In this document: positions 23,447 through 34,279 of the stretch, piece by piece
How the letters are laid out: each line of letters begins with the position of its first letter
Position numbering within the stretch: the stretch's first letter is position 1
DNA from: Plicaturopsis crispa FD-325 SS-3
Lineage: Eukaryota > Basidiomycota > Agaricomycetes > Amylocorticiales > Amylocorticiaceae
NCBI GenBank assembly: GCA_000827205.1
Contig: KN832566.1
Coordinates: 142,543 to 206,542, forward strand
DNA: 64,000 bases
Direction: 5' to 3'
Made by a program: the position numbers and the translations under genes
Notes under the pieces: generated by a model
Database searches by the model: none
What the model was told of the DNA's origin: nothing
The model's input: the letters and a program-made list of their open reading frames with translations, nothing else

Positions 23447-26400
23447 TCAGTGCACGATCTCCACGGTAAGGTCTCCCTGGTTGATAGAGTCCCCTGTTAC
23501 AATGCTGCGTGTCAGTCCCGTCCCGGAGAAATATGCAAAAGTCAAGGGCGCATCACCTTCTTGTACGGCAACACGCTTTATGTGTCCGGACACCGGAGCA
23601 GTGATAGCGGATTCCATCTAATGCTTGGGTTAGGTGCGAGTAGCAATTGAAATTAGCATCAAAGACTTGCCTTCATAGCACTCAGCACTGCGTCAAGCAA
23701 GCACAACATTAGGCTCCGGAGAACGAGTGGATGTGTTCGTTTACTCACCGCATACAGGGTCGCCCTTCTTGATTTCCTGACCCTCTTTGACCCGCACTTC
23801 TACGACCACACCGGACATGGGAGCACCGACAGACCCAGGATCAGACGTAGCCTTGTCGCGAGAGACAGTCTCGACGGCGGAGTTGTTGTCTTCTACAGAC
23901 ACCGCACGGACCTGGATTGCGAGACTCAGGGATGGCATGCAGGAGGGAGAATATGGAAACCCACTTCGCCGTTGACTTCGAACCACACGTCGCGCTGCGC
24001 ACGTCCCTCAACAACTGGCCCGACGGCCATCAGACGAATGATGAGTGTTTTTCCTTTCTCAATAGAAATATGCATCTCTTCGCCAATGTCTGGACGGCCT
24101 AGGAAGTACCGCGTGGGGATAACACTGGCGGTAAGGGTCAGAAATGCGTAGCGAACTTAGGCGGGATACAATATTAGGACATACCTGAGGTCACCATACT
24201 TTTCGATGAAGCCCTGGTATTCCTCAAAGACCTGCACAGTAATGGAGAGTCATTCGGCTGAGCTACCCTCAGTGGTCTACAAGCACACACCTTCGGATAC
24301 ATTACATATGAGGCAACGTCGGCGTCGGTGATGTGTTTCCCGAATTTGCTGCGGAGTTCTGCCTTGATCTTTTTGAAGTCAAGAGGCTCCATCGTTGCAC
24401 CAGGACGGCCATCGATCCTCTTCTTGTTCCGAATGATGTGCGTGCGCAAGGGCTCAGGGAACCCTCCCACCGGTTGACCGAGATAGCCTTGGAAGAATTC
24501 AACTACGGATGATGGGAAGTCGAGCTCGGGGGCACGGTCGATAACATCTTGCTTCGAGAGGGAGTTGGATGTCATCCATTGGGCGAAGTCGCCTACGACC
24601 TTGGAAGATGGCGTAACCTTGATGATGTTGCCGCACTAACAATCATTTGTGTAAGCAATGGCTCACGACATGGACCCGGAGACTATGACTCACCAAATCG
24701 TTGGCCTGGATGTATTTCTGCTTGATCACTATGATTGTTGTGAGACAAGATATAAGAGAGAAACGCGATGTCGCATACCGGTCCACTGTGTGCCCAACCC
24801 CAACTGTGCGGCTTGGAACTACATTTCCGTGTAAGATAATGTGCAAGGTATCTTGAGAAAGGGGTGGATAAGCGGACATACCATAAGGTTCGTGTACTGC
24901 CCTCCTGGCATCTCGTGGTCAAACACACTAGAGTCCGACGCCCGCACGTTTGCCTCAAAGCAGCTGTAAAGCATACGGACTTGGCTCCAGTACAAGTTGA
25001 GCGCCTGGATATCAGCGTAGCGGATCCCAGTCCCCAGCTTCGTTTGCTCGAGAGCCATGCAGACAGCGCCCATAGATGGCTGAGATGTGAGACCGGACAT
25101 GCTGTCGATTGCGACATCGACAACATCGGCACCGGCGGCGGCGGCAGCGATCATGCTTGCCGCTGCAATTCCGGCAGTGTCGTGCGAGTGGACGTGGATG
25201 GGGAGGTCGGGGTATTTCTCTCTGATGCTACCGATGAGCCTGCGAAAGGTGGGGGATATGATACTATCAGGCGTTGATCATAATTTGAAAGGATGAGACG
25301 CACAGCTTCGCAGCCTCTGGCTTGAGCAGGCCCGCCATATCCTTGATACCGAGGACGTGGATACCTTCGGTCACGAGCTTGTCGACGAAGTCGAGGTAGT
25401 ACTTCAGCGTGTACTTCGTCTCCTTGGGGCTTGCCACATCCCCGCTGTAGCAGACGACGGCCTCACAGACACCACCAGCCTTCTTCGCAGCGTCGATACC
25501 TAGTTTCATCTATATAAAGTATGAGCCCATGCGCAGAAGAACAAGAGATACGATAAACAATAGTACGTTTTCAAAATAGTTCAGGGAGTCAAAGACACGG
25601 AAGATGTCGAGTCCATTCTCGACGGCTTTCTTGGAGAAGTCGTATATGGCGTTATCACTGTGAAACAAGTTAAAACAAGCATTCCTAGAAGTAGGAGGAT
25701 ACATACGGGTAGCTAGTGTATCCAACACCGTTGGCACCACGAACCAGAGCTTGGAAGGGAATGTTGGGTACCAACTTCCTGAGGGTACGCTGCACATGTC
25801 ATCAGCCTCATATTCTAGTGACCCCATCGTGAACAAAGAGGCGTACCAGACGTTCCCAGGGATCCTCATACAGGAAGCGCATAGCAACATCAAAGGTCGC
25901 GCCGCCCCAGCACTCCAAGCTGTACGCGTTCGCGAGGGCATAGCTCGTTTCCTTCGCGATGTTTACCATCTCGATCGTGCGCAGCCGCGTCGCCAGCAGC
26001 GACTGGTGGGCGTCGCGCCACGTCGTGTCCATGATGAGCGTGCCCGGGTACTCGCGGACGGCCTTTGCGAACGCCTCGGGGCCGTGCTCGACGATGATGT
26101 TGCGCCAGCCGTGCTGGCAGGGGAGAGATGCATCCAAGGGCGGTCCATTCTCAGGATCTTCACGGTTCTGGAATTCGGGGATGACGATGTCGTCTTTGAG
26201 CCCAGGTTCCCCCTAAAGACTCGTGAGCTAGGAAGACAATGGAGGGAGTAAGTTCACCGACAGTCTGGCCTTTGATAGAGCTGCCGTTGACGGCGAGGTC
26301 TCCAAGGTACGCCAGTAGCTTTTGAGCACGGTTCTGGCTTTGGACCAGCTTGAAGAGCTCCGGGGTGTCATCAATGAACTAATCGGAAGCTGGTCAGGTT

Positions 26401-28326
26401 GAGTACAGCCATATCGGAGGTTGTGCTCACTGTCGTCCATGTCTTTCCTCCAATGAATATGTCGGAAGTGAGGAGACGGAACAGGAAGGGGATGTTTGTC
26501 TTTCATCATGTTTAGCTTAGCTCGGACACATGCAGTCATTTAGTATCGCAGCGTACCTTGACACCACGAATACGGAACTCGACCAACGCCCTGAGCATCT
26601 TTCGGCGTGCAACCTCGTACGTTGTCCCGCTAACGGTGCACTTCACGAGCAAGCTGTCGTAATGGGGCTGCATACACAATCAATATGCTGTTGACTATAC
26701 ATATCCCGACGAAACAACTCACAGTGATTTGTGCACCCGCAAAGCCAGAGCTGGCATCCAGCCTAACACCGTTTCCACCTGCACTGCGGTACACTTCGAT
26801 TTTTCCTGTATCGGGTTGGAAACCTTGGGACGCGTCCTCTGTGGTGATACGGCACTGGATAGCGAACCCGCGGCGGGTGATGGCCTCTTGAGTAAGGCCA
26901 AGCTGCGCAAGGGTAGCACCAGCAGCAATTTGGATTTGAGCAGCCACAATATCGATGCCAGTGATTTCCTCTGTAGAAACGGCTGAGTGACACTGCAGTA
27001 GAGTATGGAGCGGATTTGCTTACCAGTGATCGTGTGTTCGACCTGGATACGCGGGTTGATCTCAATGAAATAATGTCTGCCCATCTGGTCTACCAAGAAC
27101 TCCGCAGTACCCGCATTGCGATAGCCCACACTTTTCGCCAACTTGATCGCGTCTGAGAGAATAGCCTGCCTGATTTCCTCGGGGAGGTGTGTAGCCGGCG
27201 CGACTTCAACAACTTTCTGGTGGCGCCGCTGGACGGAGCAGTCGCGCTCGAAAAGGTGCACGGTGTTTCCCTGCGCATCCGCGAGGAGCTGCACCTCGAT
27301 GTGGCGCGGGCGCTCAAGGAAGCGCTCGATGAATACGGTGCCGTCGCCGAATGCGGACTTGGCCTCGGAGGTCGCGCGTTCAAACGCGTCTTTGAAGTCC
27401 GACTGCTCTTTTACAACTCGCATGCCACGACCGCCTCCACCCATAGCAGCTTTGATGATAACTGCCATAGGGGTAGACTTTAGCGCACGCTCGTAGAATA
27501 TAGATTCGAGGAATACTGACTTGGGAACCCATATTCCTGGACGAATGAGGCGCCGTCGGTATATGCGGCTACCGGTCCGGGCGTGCCCGGGACGACTGGG
27601 ACGCCTACCTTCATGGCTGCATACTCTCATGAGACTCGAGTATTTCCAACACGATGTGGTCTACTTACCAAGCGTACGCGCTTTGGTCTTGTCACCGAGA
27701 CCGTCGATAACTTCCGGGCTGGGTCCGACGAATGCCAGGCCTGCTTGCTCGACTTTCCTCGCGAATTCTGCGTTCTCTGACAGGAAACCATATCTAGTCA
27801 AGGACGTTAGTCGATCTAGTCTCGAGCATATCGAGTAAGACGAACCCAGGGTGAATCATGTCAACGCCATGCTCGAGTGCGATCCGGATGATATCGTCCT
27901 GCGCAAGATAAGCGCCAACGGGTGTCATTCCTTTTCCTACTTGATATGCTTCATCGGCCTGTAAGATGCGTCAACTTCGTCGGGTTAGACTAAGCAAAAA
28001 AGTCCTGACCTTCTGACGATGAGCAGATAGCCTATCTTCAAACGAGTAAATAGCAACAGTGTGCATAGCTAGCTCATGCGCCGTCCTGAACACACGGATG
28101 GCGATTTCCTGCAAAAAACACCCGTAGAGTCAGAACCGATCGCTCGATAGACGAGCCCGCTACGCACCCCGCGATTCGCGACGAGGATCTTCGTCAAGGG
28201 CCCGCTGTGCCCAGCGGCCTTGCGGCGCATCGTCTGGATAGAGTGCACAGGCGTGCCGGGTGCGCTCGGCGTCACCGCGAACGTGTGCGAGAGCCGCGGG
28301 GGGTGCAGGGATGTTGTTCCAGGCAT
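23447..28326 (-). CDS. PYC: pyruvate carboxylase
   Basis: Makes oxaloacetate from pyruvate, bicarbonate and ATP using covalent biotin; the anaplerotic feed of the TCA cycle and gluconeogenesis. Twenty-four exons on the minus strand sum to exactly 1,191 residues, the family's usual length. Order: biotin carboxylase domain ([15 protein letters not shown] near residue 46; ATP-grasp [22 protein letters not shown]), carboxyltransferase domain ([18 protein letters not shown]; metal-binding HVHSHDTAG), and a biotinyl domain with AMKM near the end. Two oddities: the biotin lysine sits on a 17-base microexon (23671-23687), and the intron after it starts with GC (GCAAGT). The last coding exon is 47 bases (23447-23493). 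The first 45 residues are Pro/Ser-rich with few basic residues, so mitochondrial import is uncertain. No sign of damage. Confidence 0.96.
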
Positions 28327-29055
28327 GGTGGGGGTATGAGATCAAGAGTCAAGGGCGGCGCCAGTACGTCTTTTCGTCCGTGTAAATAGCGAGTGCCAAG
28401 GGTCACGGACGCGTTTGCGAGGTGGACACGGACCGGCGGACGACGAGCAAGAATCACAAGGGAAGGCCTGGGGGAATTCACAGGAGATAACTGGGCGTAC
28501 AGTGGGGTGTCTGAATACAAGTTATTGGGGCAAGTATTCACAGTTTTCCAGCACGAAAAAGCGGAAAGCAAGTCGAGGGAAAGGGAAGAATTGCAAAATG
28601 GATGGCGAACGGTCAAGTTATCAGGATCGCGCCAAGATAAGAATCGTGTAAGTACGGTAGATCCGCGCCAAGGGCTCCGTCTCCTGGCGTATTTACGCTA
28701 CGCAGCCTGCACCGGAATTAGGGTGGTGCATACTCCACTTCCTGCCACGTATAGCCCATACGATAGGCACATATCAGCGCGCAGAATGCCATTTTACCCA
28801 GGGAACAACGAGGACGATAGGGCAAATCGAAAAATGCCATGTGCAGGCGCAGCGCGTCGGCGCGCGCATATGGCAAACGCGCGATAGTAATTTCGCAACA
28901 GAAGGACTTCGAATAAATACATCCTTGTCAAATTGCCAAGAAAGAATTATGCATGCATGTATGTACTCATGTAGACCAAAACGTGTGAGCTGATACAAAA
29001 TCTATGGGCCGCATATATGCACCTGCAAAGTCCTCTATGCTCCTGCTCCCAGATG
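28327..29055. other. intergenic, promoter of pyruvate carboxylase
   Basis: No gene. A plus-strand open frame (28393-28887) has an Arg/Gly/Glu-rich, motif-free product and is taken as chance. The part next to 28326 is probably promoter and leader of the carboxylase gene. The part near 29055 is the 3' flank of VRG4. Confidence 0.5.
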
Positions 29056-30599
29056 TTATGGCTTCCTCGTCAGCGGTATGACTCCGTCCTGCGCCGCTGC
29101 GGCGTCCGCCTTTTTCTGGTTGTTTTTGGCGATCGCGTACACGACTCCGGCGAAGAAGCCCACGCCGATGGCAGCGACTGAGCCGAAGGTGACGAGGTCA
29201 CCGAAGAAGATCATGCCCGACGCGGCAACAGGCAGCTTGTTCAGAGCACCCACCATGCTGAATTCACGAGGCTCGATCAACAACCATATTTACGAAAAAC
29301 ATATAGGTCACACACCTGTACGTCGTGCTACTGGTGGTGCGTATACACCATGCTGTAGTGAACGATATCCCTACTGCCGCAGCACCCGAGAACGCAATCG
29401 CCAACAGGAGAAAACTCCGCGTTTCTTCCGGGCTGGGGCAGGAGCTTCAGCTAACGTTTACGGACACCCGGGGAGCACTCACAAATTCCGTGCGAGGTTA
29501 TCTGCACCCCAATCCTCCACCACGAAGGAGAATAGAGCTAACACGGGGATCGACAGCAGGTTATTATAGAACATCGTGTCCCAATCGGAGAACCCTGTTG
29601 CCTTTATCCGCTTGCGCATTGCCAGGACCTACGCCCCACCCTTCGACCGTCAGTTTAGCTTCGTACCCTCCATTGCAGCAACCGCGTTACTCACATAGGT
29701 CGCACTCGCGGCGCAGTTCATGAACATCCAGAGATAGCCCACGTTGAGCTTGTACACTGCGTCTGTGACGGACGCGGCGATGCTGCTGGACACGGGGACG
29801 AGTGGGGAGCCGCTGCCGACGTCGGAGTTCAGTGTGGTGGATATGTCCGCCCATGCTGCGATGACACTCGAGAGGACCATGAACACGAAGGACACCAATG
29901 TGAGCCCTGTGACGCGTCCGCCAAACCAGATGACCTCGCCGTAGGCCTAAACTCGTATACGTCAATACTGCGTTCATGCTATGATATTTATACACCACTG
30001 ACAATGAGGATTATGGTCAAGTTCTTGAAGATGGTATACACTGGTATACTCAGGAATTGCTATGACCATGTTTTAGTACTATACGCGATGCATGCATGCA
30101 CTATCACTCACTAAGCTCTTGGACCCCGTGTATATGACGCTCACGAGCAGAAAGCTGATGGGAAACCACGCCTTTGCGTCCTGGAGGTCGAAATCACGAA
30201 ACGAGATGATGCCCATGCGCTTGACGCCGGCGACACAGAGACAGCACACCGTCGACTGCATACACAGCAGGAGGAAAGTCATCGAAAAATTCGCTCCAGA
30301 CACGACGAACTATCCGGGTCCCGGTGTGTCGGCATTTCATTCTCGCAGCGAACGGGCACGGGGAACGTACTTTGTTCACGACGGTCATCAAGATCGATGC
30401 GATACAGTAGCATAGGACCGGGGCGACTGTAATTGTGTAAGTGGCTGTCTATGTTGGCGGGGAGAAACACACCAGCTGAAACGGGGGCCTCCTTCAGAGT
30501 GCTGCCCGTCGCCATAGCCTTCTTCAGCTCAGCAACATCCTGCTCCTCCACGCTCCTCTCTTTTCCGCCACGGTCGCTCGAAGATGGTACAGTACTCAT
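29056..30599 (-). CDS. VRG4: GDP-mannose transporter of the Golgi (VRG4/GMT family)
   Basis: Brings GDP-mannose into the Golgi lumen in exchange for GMP, supplying protein and lipid mannosylation. Eight exons on the minus strand (30473-30599, 30371-30426, 30112-30309, 30003-30059, 29695-29946, 29483-29628, 29316-29432, 29056-29257) give 384 residues. About ten hydrophobic spans are visible. Both family motifs are intact: FYNNLLSIP and GALNKLP, known to contact the nucleotide sugar. Other landmarks are [19 protein letters not shown] at the first span and [14 protein letters not shown]. The C-terminus is short and basic-to-polar (NNQKK). Its start is divergent from the first MFS gene, with 649 bases between. 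A single gene in this window. Confidence 0.95.
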
Positions 30600-31248
30600 G
30601 CTCGCGGTATCGGTTTTGTCAGAAGGCAGTCTGGTCTGGTGAGTGCGCCGTTACGGGCGCTTGTATGATAAGAATGAAGAGCTAGTGCTGCGGGCGGCTA
30701 TGCTGGAAGCCTCCGGCGGCCTGTAGGAAATATGGTCCTGAGTCGACAGTCGAGGCGAACAAGGAAATGGTCAAGAAATGTCGACGGACCGTTGACGCGA
30801 GTAGCGTCCGCCACGTGGCAGACACGCCACGCCGTAAACTTTGTACATGTTATATTTCAAGCCACAAGCGCATCGTCCGCGTACTTTGTGCTGACCAGAT
30901 CGGGATATGTTGTGCCGCGGCTAGCAGCGCAAGTCCATGTCCCGCTCCAAAAACATGATCGGACTCGACGACCTAGGCGCGGAATGGCGGATAGCGTTAA
31001 ATCGTCATTCTAACCTGTCAACATCCTCCGAAAACGATGGGGGTGCACTATGTTCACGACGAAATTGGTCCGGCATTTCCAACTTCGCGCTAGTCTCCCC
31101 AGTATCCACCTGACATCGGCTCTCTAGCGCGCATACTGCTGGGGATGACGAGATAGTATTATGCTGAGATCGCATTCGTTCCGCTCTAATATTTAAGGAG
31201 CCCCGGCAGACTGCACAATGCCCTCCCCCCTTCCATATCTTCCCCCCG
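30600..31248. other. divergent promoter region between VRG4 and MFS transporter 1
   Basis: No gene. This stretch must hold the promoters of both divergent genes. No clear TATA box; the plus side has a CCCTCCCCCCTTCC pyrimidine run (about 31222) shortly before the ATG at 31249. Confidence 0.5.
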
Positions 31249-33801
31249 ATGTCCGAGCTCAACGCATCCATCCCCGAGGCCGCATCGCGGTCTGAAACAA
31301 TCGCTGACGACGGAGAGCAGATTCTTGTGGACTGGGATGGACCAGACGACCCAAACAACCCCATGAAGTACGTCGTACCGTACCCTGACTACCTACGCAC
31401 AGGACCAGCCGCTAACGAAAAAAACAGCTGGCCGTACAGGCGCAAATGGTCCGCGACGCTCATCGTGTCCGCATTCACGTTCATCTCCCCCGTGTCGTCT
31501 TCCATGGTCGCTCCTGCGATGGGCCAGATCGCCACCCAGTTCGGAATCACCGACCACGTCGTGTTGGCTATGACCACCAGCGTGTTCATCCTAGGCTATG
31601 CTTTTGGTCCTCTTATCCTCGGACCCCTGAGCGAAATTTACGGCCGGTCGTGGTATGCAGTCAACTCGCGGTCGATTATCAAAAATACAATTAACACTCT
31701 ACAAATATTAGGGTAATCCAAGGTGCCAATCTGTGGTACCTAGGTGCGCGCGCCCCCGCTTTTGGATGTAATATTTCGACTCACTTAATTTGTGCAGTAT
31801 TCAACATCGCGTGCGGAGCATCCAAAAGCAAAGGCCAACTGATCGCGTTCCGATTCCTCTCCGGGCTGGGCGGTAGTGCGCCTTTGTCTGTGAGTTCTCA
31901 GCTCGCTCCCTTTCTGTTGAGTGCTCAACACTTGAGCAGGTTGGAGGTGCAGTACTGGGCGACTGCTGGCGCGCCGAAGAACGTGGAAAGGCCATGGCAC
32001 TGTACTCGCTAGCGCCGTTGCTTGGCCCTGTCATCGGCCCTGTCTGCGGTGCGTGGATCGCTGAGAAATCTACCTGGCGCTGGGTGGTAAGCGCAATCTT
32101 TCGCAGGACTCCAATCATCCGTGATACTGATGTTGTGTTCATGCAGTTCTGGTCGACGAGCATTGTCGACGGAGCGATAGCCATAATCGGCTCGTACCTC
32201 TTCACAGAGAGTGAGTCGACAATGTACTTTAGAGCCTCTACAGACCTCTTACTTTCTTTTAAGCGTTTGCACCCACACTCTTACAGCAGAAGGCGCAGAA
32301 ACTCCGCCAGAGCATGGGCATTGATAAATCGGATGCCTCGCGTGTACACACTCCGTTCGAGGGCAGCGACGATTTTCGGTCAGTCACCTCCGTTAAGTGC
32401 CAGTTCTGAAGTGTCCTGACTGGAATCGATGAAATAGCTGGCAGGTCATATTCGCCAGGTCCTTGGTGCGGCCGTTCTCGCTTTTCTACCGCGAGCTCAT
32501 CGTGCAGCTGCTTGGAATATACATGGCATTCATGTGTGTGCTCTGCTTTTCTTATGGTGTACAGCACTGACACATCTCTTCAATTTCTAGATACGGTACT
32601 TCGGTCTATTACCCTGTCAAAGCCTAGCCACTAACGCATAGTCGGCTCTTTCAGGTCTCATGTACCGTGCGCGCCTCTCGGCTATCTCTCCACAACGTCC
32701 AATACTAACATCTCCCACCAGTCGTTCTGACTACCATACCCGGTATATTCGAAGGCGTATACGGAGAGCGCGTCGGTGTTTCCGGTATGATTTTACGCCT
32801 TATAGCGTAGATCCAATATTCACGGTTCCACCGTAGGACTGCACTACATCGCCCTGGGTGTCGGCCTCACTATCACGTCGCAGCTCAACGCGATTGCCCT
32901 CGATGCGATCTACAAGAGCCTCAAAGCGCGCAATGGCGGGGTCGGGAAGCCTGAATATCGATTGCGTATGTCTCTACTTGTCCGCTCTTTTTCCAGTGTT
33001 ACGCCGCTAAGCATTGGGTTATAGCCCCTATGATACTTGGCTGCGTCGCTCTGCCGATCGGTCTCCTCATCCTAGGTCAGTGTTATGTCCTTCTCGAGAG
33101 ATCGTGGAAGTAGTTACTCACTATGATATAGGCTGGGGTGCACGGAAGAGTGTGCCTTGGATTGTCCCTGATATCGTAAGTTTCACAAGCTAGAGTTGAC
33201 CGCTCTTCCGCGGGGATCTCATGCAAACACTTAGGGCATGGCCTTCATCGGGGTCGGGGTCATCCTCAATTTCCAAGCCATCCAAACATACGTGATCGAT
33301 GCATTCACCCTGCATGCTGCTTCAGGTGCGTGCAATTCGCCCATTAGGTGACCTACGGACGCGTTTACTGATGGAGACATATGATACAGCCCTCGCGGCC
33401 GTGAGTTTCTTCCGGTCCATCGCCGGGTTCGGGTTCCCCCTCTTCGCCCCTGCAATGTCAGTGCTTCTCATTCATCCGCTCATTCACCCATCATGTCTGA
33501 CGGTGATATGCCCTCTAGGTATAAAGCATTAGGGTACGGCAAGGGCGATACCATACTCGCGGCTCTCGCTATCGCCATTGGCTGTCCCTCGTACGTCCCC
33601 TCTCTCCACACTCTATGTCAAAGTGTATTCTGATTCCACTCCCTTTTTGTTAGGCCATGGCTCTTCTGGCGCTACGGAGAAAGCATCCGCAAGCGCAGCC
33701 ACTACAGTGGCGCCGCGATTGCGCTCGCAGAGAAGCAGAATACCCAGAGGGAGGCCGAGGCGGTGGAGGAGAAGAAGCCGGTGGGGGTTCTGGCCGTCTA
33801 G
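31249..33801 (+). CDS. MFS transporter, DHA1 drug/polyamine type, copy 1
   Basis: A proton-driven exporter of the TPO1/FLR1-like group in the plasma membrane. Landmarks: the N-terminal ILVDWDGPDDPNNPMNW signature, motif A (LGPLSEIYGRS), RFLSGLGGSAPL, and GPVIGPVCGAWIAE. Seventeen exons can be aligned to copy 2, with extra introns at 31653-31711, 33457-33518 and 33591-33653. One junction is doubtful. The microexon at 32591-32603 is 13 bases where copy 2 has 14. With the aligned donor (32534) the frame shifts to an early stop; with a donor four bases further on (32538) the frame is restored, giving 523 residues but changing the local sequence to MCIRYFV. Either that splice is used or the copy has lost function. 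All other exons agree in phase with copy 2. Confidence 0.82.
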
Positions 33802-34279
33802 TTTAGCGCTAGCCGTGCTGAATGAATGGACTCGTACTTTGTGATCTCGTACTCAACTATGTCTAGCTCGATAATTAATAGAAATTTTACACTCTTTTGC
33901 CCCGACGTCCAGAGCACCGCCAGTTGTCCACTCTTATCAATAGATTTTGCACCTGGGTATTCCTAGTAGTCACATATTTAACTATCGAACGATTGGCTAA
34001 CTTGGCTGCAACGCCGCCACAATACTGTATGTTCGGCCTCGGAGCAACCTCGTAGTACAAGACAAATCCGACACCCGACCCGTGCTTACAAATATTTAAA
34101 GGCCGAGGATTTCGGAATGGACGCGCCTGTTTCTCTCGAACGCCATATGTGCGCTGCGCGCATGCATACATAGGAAATGGAGATCTAAAAATCATGCCAT
34201 GATGCCCCGTATCGACCCATAGTTATAAACTGTAGCGCACCGTTGCGCGACCGCCCACTTTTCTGTTCATAATTTGCTG
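33802..34279. other. intergenic between the two MFS genes
   Basis: No gene. A/T-rich compared with its neighbours. It presumably contains the 3' end of copy 1 and the promoter of copy 2. Confidence 0.5.

Noticed and set aside
28393-28887. 164-residue open frame on the plus strand before pyruvate carboxylase
   Set aside because: It lies in the likely promoter region, has no recognisable motif and a biased composition.
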